Shown here piece by piece: positions 1 to 7,191 of a stretch of DNA of 58,974 nucleotides. The DNA lies in assembly GCF_023035875.1 (NCBI RefSeq), contig NZ_CP075386.1, positions 1-58,974 on the forward strand, given 5' to 3'. The translations under genes and the position numbers were made by a program. Under the pieces are notes generated by a model. It worked only from the letters and a program-made list of their open reading frames with translations. It was not told the DNA's origin and did not search any database. The first letter of the stretch is position 1, and every line of letters begins with the position of its first letter. Origin of the DNA: Borrelia puertoricensis. GTDB taxonomy: Bacteria; Spirochaetota; Spirochaetia; Borreliales; Borreliaceae.

Positions 1-1122
1 ATGAAGAATATAAAAGTTAGAAAAGGGCATGACACACAATGCCACAATAAATACCAACACAAATTAATAGTAGCAATATCAACAATTGACTATATCAATA
101 ATAAACATAAAAAATACACACAAAGCAATCTACTCTACTACTTTAATGGAAACTTAAAACGCAATGGTCATAAAGAAACTACTCTTAAAACACTTCAAAA
201 ATATCTTTATAAATTAGAAAAAGTATTTAAAGTAACAATTAATTATCACAGACACTTGGGTGTTAACATGGGTACTGAAGTTCATTACAAACTTAAATAC
301 TCTAAAAAAGAATGTCACCTTATAATCAATAAACACTTTAGAGATAAAAAAGAAGAAAGACACAAAAACCGTGTAAATAGCTACTTTAAAAAAAGATGTA
401 ATAAAAAGGGGAGTGTAGAAAAAGCGGAGTGTTTTAATAATATTTATAATAATAAAAAAGAAGAAGATAAAAACAAAATAAAATCTATAGAGAAATCACA
501 AGTAGAAAAGTACGCTAAGAAATGCAATTTTAAATCAAATGCTTTCCTTTCTATTTTGAATTTAGAAGCGAAAAAGAATTTTAAAATTCAATTATTGAAA
601 GCCATTAAAATAGCTGAAAATAATGTGTATAAACATATAGACAGGATTAAATCAAATAACAGTAAACTTGAAAGTAAACAAAAAGAATTAAGTAAGATAC
701 TAGATGAGACAAAAGATAATCTAAAAAGTGAGGGATATAGTAGTAAACAATTAGAAACACAAATACAAAACGTATATGAACAATATAAGAACAAACCCCA
801 CTTTATTATAGAAAAAGATAAATACGGTGATTTAAAAAAGATAATAGGAAAACTTAAAAAGTCAGTTGAGCATGTTAAAGCAAATACTAAGGAAGATAAA
901 AAAGATATCAGGAATAACATCTTTAGCATACTCATTGATCAATTAAAGCATAAAGTAAGGATTGAAATGTTTGTACCGTTGCTGAAAGAATATTTGAATA
1001 AACAGGAAAGGTTAGATTATGGAAAAGTATTTAATAATCAGTATTACTATGATTTTTTAGATTTAATAAAGAATGATCAAAAATACCTGAAGGATAATGA
1101 ATTTAAACAGGTTATTAATTAA
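1..1122 (+). CDS. PF57/62 family plasmid replication protein, unit A
   Basis: 373-residue basic protein of the Borrelia PF57/62 (Borrelia_orfA) family, whose members act as replication initiators of Borrelia plasmids. It is lysine-rich, with a conserved N-terminal half containing the stretches QHKLIV and LKTLQKYLYKLEKVF, and a C-terminal half with long charged helices. It is almost identical to the unit B copy except for the first ten or so residues and a short patch near residues 145-165. It starts at base 1; its Shine-Dalgarno sequence (CAGGGGATT) lies at the far end of the window, which shows that the sequence is circular. First gene of a PF57-PF50-PF32-PF49 operon. The family role is established knowledge; initiator function here is inferred. 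Confidence 0.9.
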   Translation: MKNIKVRKGHDTQCHNKYQHKLIVAISTIDYINNKHKKYTQSNLLYYFNGNLKRNGHKETTLKTLQKYLYKLEKVFKVTINYHRHLGVNMGTEVHYKLKYSKKECHLIINKHFRDKKEERHKNRVNSYFKKRCNKKGSVEKAECFNNIYNNKKEEDKNKIKSIEKSQVEKYAKKCNFKSNAFLSILNLEAKKNFKIQLLKAIKIAENNVYKHIDRIKSNNSKLESKQKELSKILDETKDNLKSEGYSSKQLETQIQNVYEQYKNKPHFIIEKDKYGDLKKIIGKLKKSVEHVKANTKEDKKDIRNNIFSILIDQLKHKVRIEMFVPLLKEYLNKQERLDYGKVFNNQYYYDFLDLIKNDQKYLKDNEFKQVIN

Positions 1123-1132
1123 AGGACTTGTT

Positions 1133-1693
1133 ATGAATGATGTAATAGAAAATGTAGAGAAGAAAAAAATAAGGTTAATTCCAAAAGAAGAAAAACTTCT
1201 TTTTATTAAGATAGAAGAGATTGAAGGTCGAAAAATATATCACACTAAAATTATGATGGATTTACATATATTTGGTATTGATAAAAATCAAAAAGACAAA
1301 TTTCTTATTACATTCAGAGGGTTGTTTAATCAAGAAAAAGCAGAATACTTTAGATTATTTCCTATAAAAGAAGGAGATAAATTCTTGGGTATTTATTACG
1401 GCTACAGAAAACCTATAAAAAACGTAATTAGGAAATATGAAGAAAATGGAATTGAGAAAGCACATAGTTTTTCCAAAACATATTATGTTGAATTTAGATT
1501 CAAAAAAGGAAGTATTTATTGTTATCTTAAAGGAATGTCTCGTTTGGTTAAAAAAGAAAAGATTGACACTAAATATTATGAATCTTTAGTCGAAAAAATT
1601 TCTTGTTTAGAAAAAGAAGTATACCATTTTTATGGTAAAAAATTACCAGAAGGAGGTAATATAATTAGATGGGTAACAAAAAACCGAAAATAA
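1133..1693 (+). CDS. PF50 (DUF226) plasmid partition-associated protein, unit A
   Basis: 186-residue protein of the Borrelia PF50/DUF226 family, always found with PF32 and PF49 in Borrelia partition loci. Conserved stretches include LFIKIEEIEGRKIYHTKI, FLGIYYGYRKPIKNVIRKYE and YGKKLPEGG near the C-terminus. The ATG at 1133 is chosen over an in-frame ATG at 1097 because it follows AAAGGA closely and lies just after the stop of the replication gene at 1122. Its 3' end overlaps parA by 25 bases, which suggests translational coupling. It is diverged from the unit B copy, unlike the near-identical replication gene before it. The molecular function is not known. Confidence 0.85.
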   Translation: MNDVIENVEKKKIRLIPKEEKLLFIKIEEIEGRKIYHTKIMMDLHIFGIDKNQKDKFLITFRGLFNQEKAEYFRLFPIKEGDKFLGIYYGYRKPIKNVIRKYEENGIEKAHSFSKTYYVEFRFKKGSIYCYLKGMSRLVKKEKIDTKYYESLVEKISCLEKEVYHFYGKKLPEGGNIIRWVTKNRK

Positions 1694-2409
1694 TCAGTGT
1701 TGCGAACATGAAAGGTGGAGTTGGAAAAAGTGCAACCAGCTTAGCGTTCTCATATTTGTTGTCAAGAAAAAATCGAGTTTTGCTTATAGATACGGATACA
1801 CAAGCTTCAATTACTAGTTATTATAAAGATAAAGTAAGAGAATATAATATAGATTTAAGAACAATAAATATATATGAGGTTTTGATCAATAATTTGGATA
1901 TTGAAAAAGCAATTATAAATGTTGACAATAATCTTGATTTAATTCCTAGTTACTTAACTTTACATAAAATTAATGACAGTAGAATAGATTCTAAAGAACT
2001 TTTGCTTAAATCTAATTTAGATTGTTTTTGCAATAATTATGAATATATTATATTAGATACAACTCCTAGTTTTGACATTACATATAAAAATTCATTGTTA
2101 AGTAGTAGTCACGTGATTGTTCCAATTGTTCCTGAGAAGTGGGCAATCGAATGTTTAGATTTATTTTATTACTTTTTTCATAATCTAGAATTGAATATTC
2201 CTGTTTTTGTACTTGCAACGAGATTTAAGAATAATAATACACATAAGGAATACGTTAATTTACTAAGAAATAGAGACAATTTTTTGGGAATTATATCAGA
2301 GAGAGAAGATTTAAATAAAAATATAGCAAGCAATTCTATTTTTTCTACAAAAAGAGATTATATGAAAGAGTATGAAAATGCTGTGAATAATTTTTTAAAT
2401 AGCTTCTAA
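1669..2409 (+). CDS. parA: ParA-type partition ATPase (PF32), unit A
   Basis: 246-residue ParA/MinD-like ATPase of the Borrelia PF32 family, which sets plasmid compatibility type. A deviant Walker A box KGGVGKS lies at residues 15-21, followed by the switch segment LLIDTDTQAS near residues 38-47 and the Walker B-like YIILDTTPS in the middle. The start is supported by GGAGG about 14 bases upstream, inside the end of the PF50 gene. The protein is much less like its unit B counterpart than the neighbouring replication gene is, consistent with two different partition types. It should act with the PF49 protein and the palindrome at 2440-2468 to segregate the plasmid. Confidence 0.93.
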   Translation: MGNKKPKIISVANMKGGVGKSATSLAFSYLLSRKNRVLLIDTDTQASITSYYKDKVREYNIDLRTINIYEVLINNLDIEKAIINVDNNLDLIPSYLTLHKINDSRIDSKELLLKSNLDCFCNNYEYIILDTTPSFDITYKNSLLSSSHVIVPIVPEKWAIECLDLFYYFFHNLELNIPVFVLATRFKNNNTHKEYVNLLRNRDNFLGIISEREDLNKNIASNSIFSTKRDYMKEYENAVNNFLNSF

Positions 2410-2439
2410 CAAGTGAAATGACTGTTGTTTGTTAGGATA

Positions 2440-2468
2440 ATAACTTATCCGTAAAACGGACAAGTTAT
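2440..2468. repeat. Inverted repeat between parA and PF49, candidate centromere, unit A
   Basis: ATAACTTATCCGT at 2440-2452 and ACGGACAAGTTAT at 2456-2468 form 13-base arms with one mismatch around a 3-base centre. The repeat fills the parA-PF49 gap. The equivalent gap in unit B holds a longer palindrome of unrelated sequence, which fits a type-specific parS site or operator. Function is inferred from position. Confidence 0.6.
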
Positions 2469-2495
2469 ACAAATCAAGATAAATTGGAGGGTATT

Positions 2496-3041
2496 ATGAA
2501 ATTAAAAGGAAATTTAAAAATAGATAATAGAAATTTGGAGATCATTAACAATGATGATGTATTGGGACGTTATAATAAATTAAAGGAAAAAATAGTAAAT
2601 AATTTTAAAAAAGAAATTTTTCACAAGATAGAAGTTATAAAAGCATTAAAAGAAATAAAAGATAACAAATATTATGAATTGGATGGATATAAAAGTTTTA
2701 ATTCATTTGCAAAGAATTTTAGAATAGCAAGGACTCAAGTATACGAATATCTTAGAATAGGAAATGCTATAGAAGAAGGATTGTTAGAGGAGCAATTTGT
2801 TATAGAAAATGGAATTAATGATGCTATTTTATTTTTAAGGAATAAAGAAGGAATTAATATTAAGAAATCGAAACGAAATCCAATAAAGCCATTAAGATTT
2901 CAACTTAAAAGTCAAGATAGTTATGATTTTTATAAAAGTAATACCAAATTTACAAGTTTTTTAATGGATAGGCTTTTTTCAAGTAAAAAGGATCTAATTG
3001 AAGAATTTATGAAGGAATTTAAAAGTTTAAAAGGTGAATAG
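2496..3041 (+). CDS. PF49 partition protein (ParB-like role), unit A
   Basis: 181-residue member of Borrelia PF49, the partner family of PF32 ATPases and the likely centromere-binding component. A helix-turn-helix-like segment (FAKNFRIARTQVYEYLRIG) lies near residues 69-87, and the C-terminal KPLRFQLKSQDSYDFYK block is shared with unit B. The ATG at 2496 is chosen because GGAGG sits five bases upstream; a TTG at 2484 overlaps that ribosome binding site and is unlikely. The gene follows the inverted repeat at 2440-2468 and is followed by a Bdr gene 12 bases downstream. Confidence 0.85.
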   Translation: MKLKGNLKIDNRNLEIINNDDVLGRYNKLKEKIVNNFKKEIFHKIEVIKALKEIKDNKYYELDGYKSFNSFAKNFRIARTQVYEYLRIGNAIEEGLLEEQFVIENGINDAILFLRNKEGINIKKSKRNPIKPLRFQLKSQDSYDFYKSNTKFTSFLMDRLFSSKKDLIEEFMKEFKSLKGE

Positions 3042-3053
3042 TAAGGAGTTTTT

Positions 3054-3608
3054 ATGGGTAATTTAGCATATAAGATATATAGGACAGAAGATTTAAGAAA
3101 TGAGTTCTTACATAAGGGATTTACTGAAGAAGCTGTGGATTTCATTTTACTTCATAATGATAATTCTAATTTTGAAGTTTTAAGAGAAAAAATGAATTCA
3201 TTAGAACAGCAAATCATTAATGTAGAGAGTAACTTAAAAAAAGATATTGAATTTACTAAGGTAGAATTTAAACGGGATATATCTAATTTGGATATCAAAA
3301 TAGACAATGTAGAGAGGAATTTGCAAAAGGATATAACCAATCTAGATGTTAAAATAGACAATGTAGAGAAGAATTTGCAAAAGGATATAGCCAGTCTAGA
3401 TGTTAAAATAGACAATGTAGAGAAGAATTTACTTAAGGAAATACAGAATAATAATGCAGTACTATTAGAAAAGCTTGATATGTCAAATAAAGTTTTGTTA
3501 GAAAAGCTTAGTGTAGGAAATATAACGTTAATTATTATTATGGCAGTAGGATTACCAATAATTATATCTATTGTTATGTCTCTAATAAGTAAATTCTTTA
3601 TAACTTGA
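3054..3608 (+). CDS. bdr: Bdr repeat-containing membrane protein, unit A (partition-linked copy)
   Basis: 184-residue Bdr protein. The N-terminal 50 residues (MGNLAYKIYRTEDLRNEF) are conserved; the middle is a coiled-coil of about 11-residue KIDNVEKNLQKDI-type repeats, and the C-terminus has one hydrophobic membrane segment (ITLIIIMAVGLPIIISIV). Bdr proteins are inner-membrane proteins of Borrelia plasmids with unknown role. AAGGAG lies just upstream of the ATG, 12 bases after the PF49 stop, so it likely ends the replication operon. The unit B copy (136 residues) has the same head but fewer repeats, the usual kind of Bdr size variation. Confidence 0.9.
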   Translation: MGNLAYKIYRTEDLRNEFLHKGFTEEAVDFILLHNDNSNFEVLREKMNSLEQQIINVESNLKKDIEFTKVEFKRDISNLDIKIDNVERNLQKDITNLDVKIDNVEKNLQKDIASLDVKIDNVEKNLLKEIQNNNAVLLEKLDMSNKVLLEKLSVGNITLIIIMAVGLPIIISIVMSLISKFFIT

Positions 3609-3954
3609 TAATAACTTGATAATGATTGAAATATTTGCAATATATCAAAAAATGATCAATATTTGTTAATATTGATTTGATTTTATTAGAAAATAAGTGT
3701 ACATTATTGTTAGGTATTGTTTATTAACAATCGCCTGTTTTTTGTATCGGTTTTTTATAGCTAGAGCTTACTTAAGGATTCTAAACTAAGATTTTTTAAG
3801 TAAGCTCTAATTTCTGTTTATTTAATAGTAAAGTTATCAATTCATTAATATCGTATAAATCATAATTTATAGTATAAATATTATTTTTATATTGTTAAAA
3901 AATAATATTTGCTATATATTTATTTGTATAAATACAAAAAACAGGAGATTAAAT
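3609..3954 (+). promoter_or_regulatory. Regulatory region before the annealase gene, unit A
   Basis: 346 bases without a gene. It contains an operator-like inverted repeat ATCAATATT-TGTT-AATATTGAT at 3655-3676, a promoter-like pair TTGATT (3677-3682) and TACATT (3700-3705) spaced by 17 bases, a long hairpin at 3763-3808, and then the leader shared with the exonuclease gene from 3892. The palindrome core, promoter pair and hairpin recur at matching places in unit B. Confidence 0.55.
3712..3815 (+). ncRNA. Predicted small RNA ending in a hairpin, unit A
   Basis: A transcript from the TTGATT-N17-TACATT promoter would start near 3712 and meet a hairpin with perfect 13-base arms, AGAGCTTACTTAA (3763-3775) and TTAAGTAAGCTCT (3796-3808), followed by a short T-rich run. 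No reading frame of note lies inside. The promoter and the stem are kept in unit B while the sequence between them differs. It could equally be a terminator for the Bdr transcript or a leader of the annealase gene. Confidence 0.4.
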
Positions 3955-3964
3955 ATGACAAAAA
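3892..3964 (+). repeat. 73-bp leader repeat (type A), annealase copy
   Basis: This stretch is identical, apart from one base in the Shine-Dalgarno region (CAGGAGA against CAGGGGA), to the reverse complement of 58760-58832 before the unit B-end exonuclease gene. It includes an extended -10 like box TTTGC-TATATA (TATATA at 3913-3918), a palindrome TTTGTAT-AA-ATACAAA (3923-3938), the ribosome binding site and the first codons ATGACAAAAA. Confidence 0.85.
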
Positions 3965-5004
3965 CTAAAAATCAACATACAAAAACCAAAGTGCGCAGAT
4001 CAGTTAAGAAGCTGGGTAAACAAAAGATAAAAGTCACAGATATAAGAGTAAATAATCAAGCTTTAGTAACTGATGAGAATCAAGCAAGGGTAAACTTTCT
4101 AAAATCTCTATACAATCTACGTATGAATTTAAGTGGTGTTGCTAAGAATCTTAATGGATATGGGTATAAATATCAAAATTTTAATGAGATAATCAGAGAG
4201 ATAAAGAATGTTATAAAGAGTAACAATTTAGATATTGATTTCCTGCAATGTCCAACATTTAAAGTTGTGGGAAATAATACAATTAATGTTATTACAACAA
4301 CATTTTACAGTCCAAGTAGTGGGTACTGTGAGTCATTTGATACTCCAATTTACACAGAAGAATTTTCTTCTCTAGGGGCAAAGAATCAAAATACTTTATC
4401 GCAACTTGTAGGTTCATGCATAACATATCATAAAAGATATGCTCTTGTAGGATACCTATCAATAGAGAGTGAAGTTGACACTGATGCTAGTTCATTATTA
4501 CCCGAGCTAGAAAATAATAGAGAGAGAGTTAAAGCTATTGCCAAAAACAATGATGGGAATACACAAGTAAATATATCAGGAAATAATGTAGAGGATAAAA
4601 ACACTGTTCATACTGACCAATCTAAATCTAAGAGCAATGTAGAGACAAATAAATTTAAGTATTATAGAAATCTACTCATAGCAGCACGTAATATGCATAA
4701 ATTTGTTCTTAATAAACCATTTAACAGTTTAGAAGAGATAAATTCATATCTTAAATCTATTCAAGTTGGAGATGATTCGAGTATACTTGAATACTTTAAT
4801 AAAAATAAAACATTAAAGAGTATACAGTATTGGTGTAATTTGATAAAAGAGTATTTTAGTAAAAGTAGTAGAGACCCAGAAAAGATAGAAAAGTTTGATG
4901 TATTTTTAGCTTTTGATTTAGATAAGCTTGGAAATAGTCCACTAAAATTATTTGGGCATTTATCTACTGATAAGGAATTTGATTGTTTGTTTAGATCTGC
5001 ATAA
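3955..5004 (+). CDS. erf: ERF-family single-strand annealing protein, unit A
   Basis: 349-residue protein of the ERF superfamily of phage annealases, which pair complementary DNA strands in recombination. The core lies at about residues 40-180, with LRMNLSGVAKNLNGYGYKY and a conserved QLVGSCITYHKRYALVGYL block. A low-complexity linker and a separate C-terminal domain follow. The first 180 residues are almost identical to the unit B copy, then similarity drops sharply. The ATG at 3955 is preceded by AGGAG; an upstream in-frame start at 3892 would translate the shared leader and is rejected. It likely works with the exonuclease encoded on the other side of the replication cassette. Confidence 0.88.
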   Translation: MTKTKNQHTKTKVRRSVKKLGKQKIKVTDIRVNNQALVTDENQARVNFLKSLYNLRMNLSGVAKNLNGYGYKYQNFNEIIREIKNVIKSNNLDIDFLQCPTFKVVGNNTINVITTTFYSPSSGYCESFDTPIYTEEFSSLGAKNQNTLSQLVGSCITYHKRYALVGYLSIESEVDTDASSLLPELENNRERVKAIAKNNDGNTQVNISGNNVEDKNTVHTDQSKSKSNVETNKFKYYRNLLIAARNMHKFVLNKPFNSLEEINSYLKSIQVGDDSSILEYFNKNKTLKSIQYWCNLIKEYFSKSSRDPEKIEKFDVFLAFDLDKLGNSPLKLFGHLSTDKEFDCLFRSA

Positions 5005-5007
5005 AAG

Positions 5008-5029
5008 GTAAGCCCCAATAGGGGCTTAC
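5008..5029. terminator. Bidirectional terminator between annealase and lysis genes, unit A
   Basis: Perfect 9-base arms GTAAGCCCC (5008-5016) and GGGGCTTAC (5021-5029) around AATA, placed between converging genes. This is the only strongly GC-paired hairpin in the area. Confidence 0.8.
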
Positions 5030-5038
5030 TCATTAAAA

Positions 5039-5398
5039 TTACTTTAATTTTGTATATCTTTTATATACATCTTCAGCAATAGGTTTTGTTTGAGATATAT
5101 ATTCTTGCAGTAGGGAGATATTAAAGTTTAATGCTTTGATTGTATGTTCTGATTTTAATTTGCTTGCATCAAAAAAAGAAAATTTGGGAAAATCTTTGTT
5201 TTTCATTTTTTTCTTAGCATCAACTAAAAATCCTTGTAAATAAAGTACGTATTTTGAGAGTTCAGATTCGTATTTACTTATTGATTCTAAATTAGAATCA
5301 TCTGGCATAGTTGGTTCTTTAGTTAAGGAAGCAATGGTTGTGCAATTCATAATTAGAGTAATAGCACAAATGAAAATAACTTTAAATAGTCTATTCAT
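5039..5398 (-). CDS. Small lipoprotein of the lysis cassette, unit A
   Basis: 119-residue predicted lipoprotein. The N-terminus MNRLFKVIFICAITLIMNC is a lipoprotein signal with a lipobox ending at Cys19; the rest is helical and charged with a likely coiled coil. It is last in a leftward cassette after holin-like BlyA and overlaps the preceding gene by eight bases. A homologue with the same plan ends the unit B cassette. cp32 phages carry such small genes after blyAB; function is unknown. A role in disrupting the outer membrane during lysis (spanin-like) is only inferred from position and lipidation. Confidence 0.75.
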   Translation of the reverse strand: MNRLFKVIFICAITLIMNCTTIASLTKEPTMPDDSNLESISKYESELSKYVLYLQGFLVDAKKKMKNKDFPKFSFFDASKLKSEHTIKALNFNISLLQEYISQTKPIAEDVYKRYTKLK

Positions 5399-5744
5399 TA
5401 TTTCTGTCCTCTTCTTTAAGCTTATTAATATAAGCTTCCATAAGCTTATTTCTCTTTAAACGTAGTGAAGCAATGCGTTTTGTATTCTCTTTACTTAAAT
5501 CTTCATTAAAACTATCTATTATCTCTAAATTAATTCTTAAAATGTCATCAAATTGTGAGAGTATTTTCATGCTTTCAGCTTGTTCCCTTTTAATTAAATT
5601 ATCCCTGTACATAGAATAAAAGTAATTTATTACTCTGCTAAAGATATTAATGTATTTTTGTGTGTTGGTATTTGAGTCTTGCTTTAGCAGTTCTGTAAAT
5701 TTGTTTAGTATATCTATACTTAATTTTGCAGTAGTTAAATTCAA
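5391..5744 (-). CDS. blyB: BlyB-like holin accessory protein, unit A
   Basis: 117-residue soluble helical protein, with conserved LSIDILNKFTELL and YINIFSRVINYFYSMY near the N-terminus, shared with the unit B protein at 33464-33799. It lies downstream of blyA and best fits the Borrelia BlyB (haemolysin accessory) family, though I assign it from memory of the family and from position. In unit A one additional gene separates it from blyA; in unit B it follows blyA directly. The start at 5744 lies one base after the preceding gene's stop. Confidence 0.65.
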   Translation of the reverse strand: MNLTTAKLSIDILNKFTELLKQDSNTNTQKYINIFSRVINYFYSMYRDNLIKREQAESMKILSQFDDILRINLEIIDSFNEDLSKENTKRIASLRLKRNKLMEAYINKLKEEDRNNE

Positions 5745-5745
5745 T

Positions 5746-6072
5746 TTATAACTCCTTTGAATATGATTCTTTTGTTCCTTCCCATTTTGGCAATCTCATG
5801 TTTTCAGGATTATTATTAACCTTTTCTATAAATTCTTGTATTTTGTTATTAATAGGAGTTAATGCTTCTTGGATTTGGGGCGTTAATGCATTCTCTAATC
5901 TTTCCATGTTTTTAGTGAAAATAATTCTGTATTCTGTGTAAGCTTCATTAAGTAGCATAAATATTTTATGAGCATTCACGTTAAAAGAGCCATCTTCAAA
6001 ATTAGACAGTGTACTAAATAATGTTTCTATTGCATTTAAAGCAGTATTTAATGAACTAATGTCAAGAGTCAT
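5746..6072 (-). CDS. Lysis-cassette protein found only in unit A
   Basis: 108-residue helical protein (start MTLDISSLNTALNAIETLF) with no membrane segment and no signal peptide. It lies between blyA and the BlyB-like gene with three- and one-base gaps, so it is clearly part of the cassette. Unit B has no counterpart: there blyA and blyB overlap. I do not recognise a family with confidence. It may be a duplicated or alternative accessory protein of the lysis genes. Confidence 0.7.
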   Translation of the reverse strand: MTLDISSLNTALNAIETLFSTLSNFEDGSFNVNAHKIFMLLNEAYTEYRIIFTKNMERLENALTPQIQEALTPINNKIQEFIEKVNNNPENMRLPKWEGTKESYSKEL

Positions 6073-6075
6073 TGA

Positions 6076-6261
6076 TTAATCCTTTCCTTTATGTTTTCTT
6101 TTAAATTTAGTTGCTAATAAACTTATGATATCTTTAATTACCGGTTTAAAGATAAGTCCTATACCTAAAATAAAAGTGGCAATGACAATTAATTTAATTT
6201 CATTGATATTAATTAAAAGTTCTGATATTTCAGACAATTTAGTTAAAGTGAAATGATCCAT
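6076..6261 (-). CDS. blyA: BlyA-type holin, unit A
   Basis: 61-residue membrane protein of the Borrelia cp32 BlyA type: a short N-terminal helix, one strongly hydrophobic segment (IKLIVIATFILGIGLIF), then a basic tail KFKRKHKGKD. Size and layout fit a holin with one or two short membrane passes. B. burgdorferi BlyA is described as a holin-like protein that lets an endogenous haemolysin out of E. coli. It opens the leftward lysis cassette; AAGG lies a few bases before the ATG. No endolysin is recognisable beside it. Confidence 0.85.
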   Translation of the reverse strand: MDHFTLTKLSEISELLININEIKLIVIATFILGIGLIFKPVIKDIISLLATKFKRKHKGKD

Positions 6262-6351
6262 TAACCTTGTAACCTCACATAAAAAAGATAAATAAAGTAT
6301 ATTACAAAAAGTACCAAAAACTAATAATTTTTTATATTTAGTAAAGTAAAA

Positions 6352-7179
6352 TTATAACTTTACTAAAGAGGGGACTGTACCACTTGTATATGAACGTTTT
6401 TGCATATACCACCCTCTAAATAGAGGAGAATAATCATTTAATCTTAGATTTTTTCCTATTCTCTCATATACAATTGATCTACTTGATTCATCAGTGTATT
6501 GAAGATATACTCTTTTTGTAACATCATGATAACTATTGATTTCAATATCAACATAAACATCTAGATAAATGGGTTTACCATCTTCAAATTTATAAAAAAC
6601 AAGTGTAACATCTTGACTTGATGTGTTTTGTGTCATATTAAGTCTATAAGCCCTATCTCTAAGAGAAGATTCATAAATGCGCGTACTTGTAGTTGATGTT
6701 CTTGATGAGCTAAAACTTGAAGGAATGCCTGTTAAATATTCTGGTATTGTAGTTTTTTGTAGCGAGTTATAACTTGATATAGTAACAAATTTGTCTGAAC
6801 TAGAGAAATGCGAATAAGAACTCATATTACTTGTAAGATCACTTCTGATATAGCTAGATAAATTACTCTTATAACTTGAGTCATTATTCATAAGTTTGCT
6901 TAGTAGTTTAGAGTAAAGTTTATCTGTAAATTCACTATTCTCAGCAAGTTCTGTTGCAATAGTGTCTTTAATTACTTCCTTAAAATAAGATAATCCTTCT
7001 CCTTTAAACGTTTTATCTTTAGTCTTTTGAAGGAAGTTTTCATAAGTAATTGCATTACAACTTGCAACACCATCATCTAATAAAAGTAAATCACTATTTT
7101 TTATATCATTTACCCTATTTAAATCTTTAATTTGTATAAATTCATTCTCGTCCATTAAAAGTCTCTCATCTGTTGACAA
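6352..7179 (-). CDS. DUF685 phage tail-associated protein, unit A
   Basis: 275-residue protein of the Borrelia DUF685 family. The N-terminal 50 residues (IQIKDLNRV and LLLLDDGVASCNAITYENF) match the unit B copy well, while the serine-rich middle and beta-rich C-terminus are diverged; the last residues GWYMQKRSYTSGTV are conserved in pattern. It sits at the distal end of the tail module, after baseplate genes, as expected for a tail fibre or host-contact protein. The start is a TTG at 7179 with GGAGG six bases upstream. The divergence fits host-interaction function, which is inference. Confidence 0.8.
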   Translation of the reverse strand: MSTDERLLMDENEFIQIKDLNRVNDIKNSDLLLLDDGVASCNAITYENFLQKTKDKTFKGEGLSYFKEVIKDTIATELAENSEFTDKLYSKLLSKLMNNDSSYKSNLSSYIRSDLTSNMSSYSHFSSSDKFVTISSYNSLQKTTIPEYLTGIPSSFSSSRTSTTSTRIYESSLRDRAYRLNMTQNTSSQDVTLVFYKFEDGKPIYLDVYVDIEINSYHDVTKRVYLQYTDESSRSIVYERIGKNLRLNDYSPLFRGWYMQKRSYTSGTVPSLVKL

Positions 7180-7191
7180 ATGATACCTCCA

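Noticed and set aside
2484..2495. TTG start for PF49 at 2484
   Set aside because: It overlaps GGAGG, the ribosome binding site for the ATG at 2496.
3892..3954. Longer N-termini for the annealase (from 3892) and exonuclease (from 58832), both reading MLKNNICYIFICINTKNR
   Set aside because: These 'N-termini' are the shared leader DNA including promoter-like box and ribosome binding site; the ATG directly after AGGAG/GGGGA gives lengths in line with the other unit. Their similarity reflects the DNA repeat, not protein homology.
5008..6351. Erp/OspEF-like or Rev genes typical of Lyme-group cp32s
   Set aside because: No such lipoproteins are found at the usual sites next to the lysis genes or after the annealase; the lipoproteins present are the small lysis-cassette type and Mlp type.
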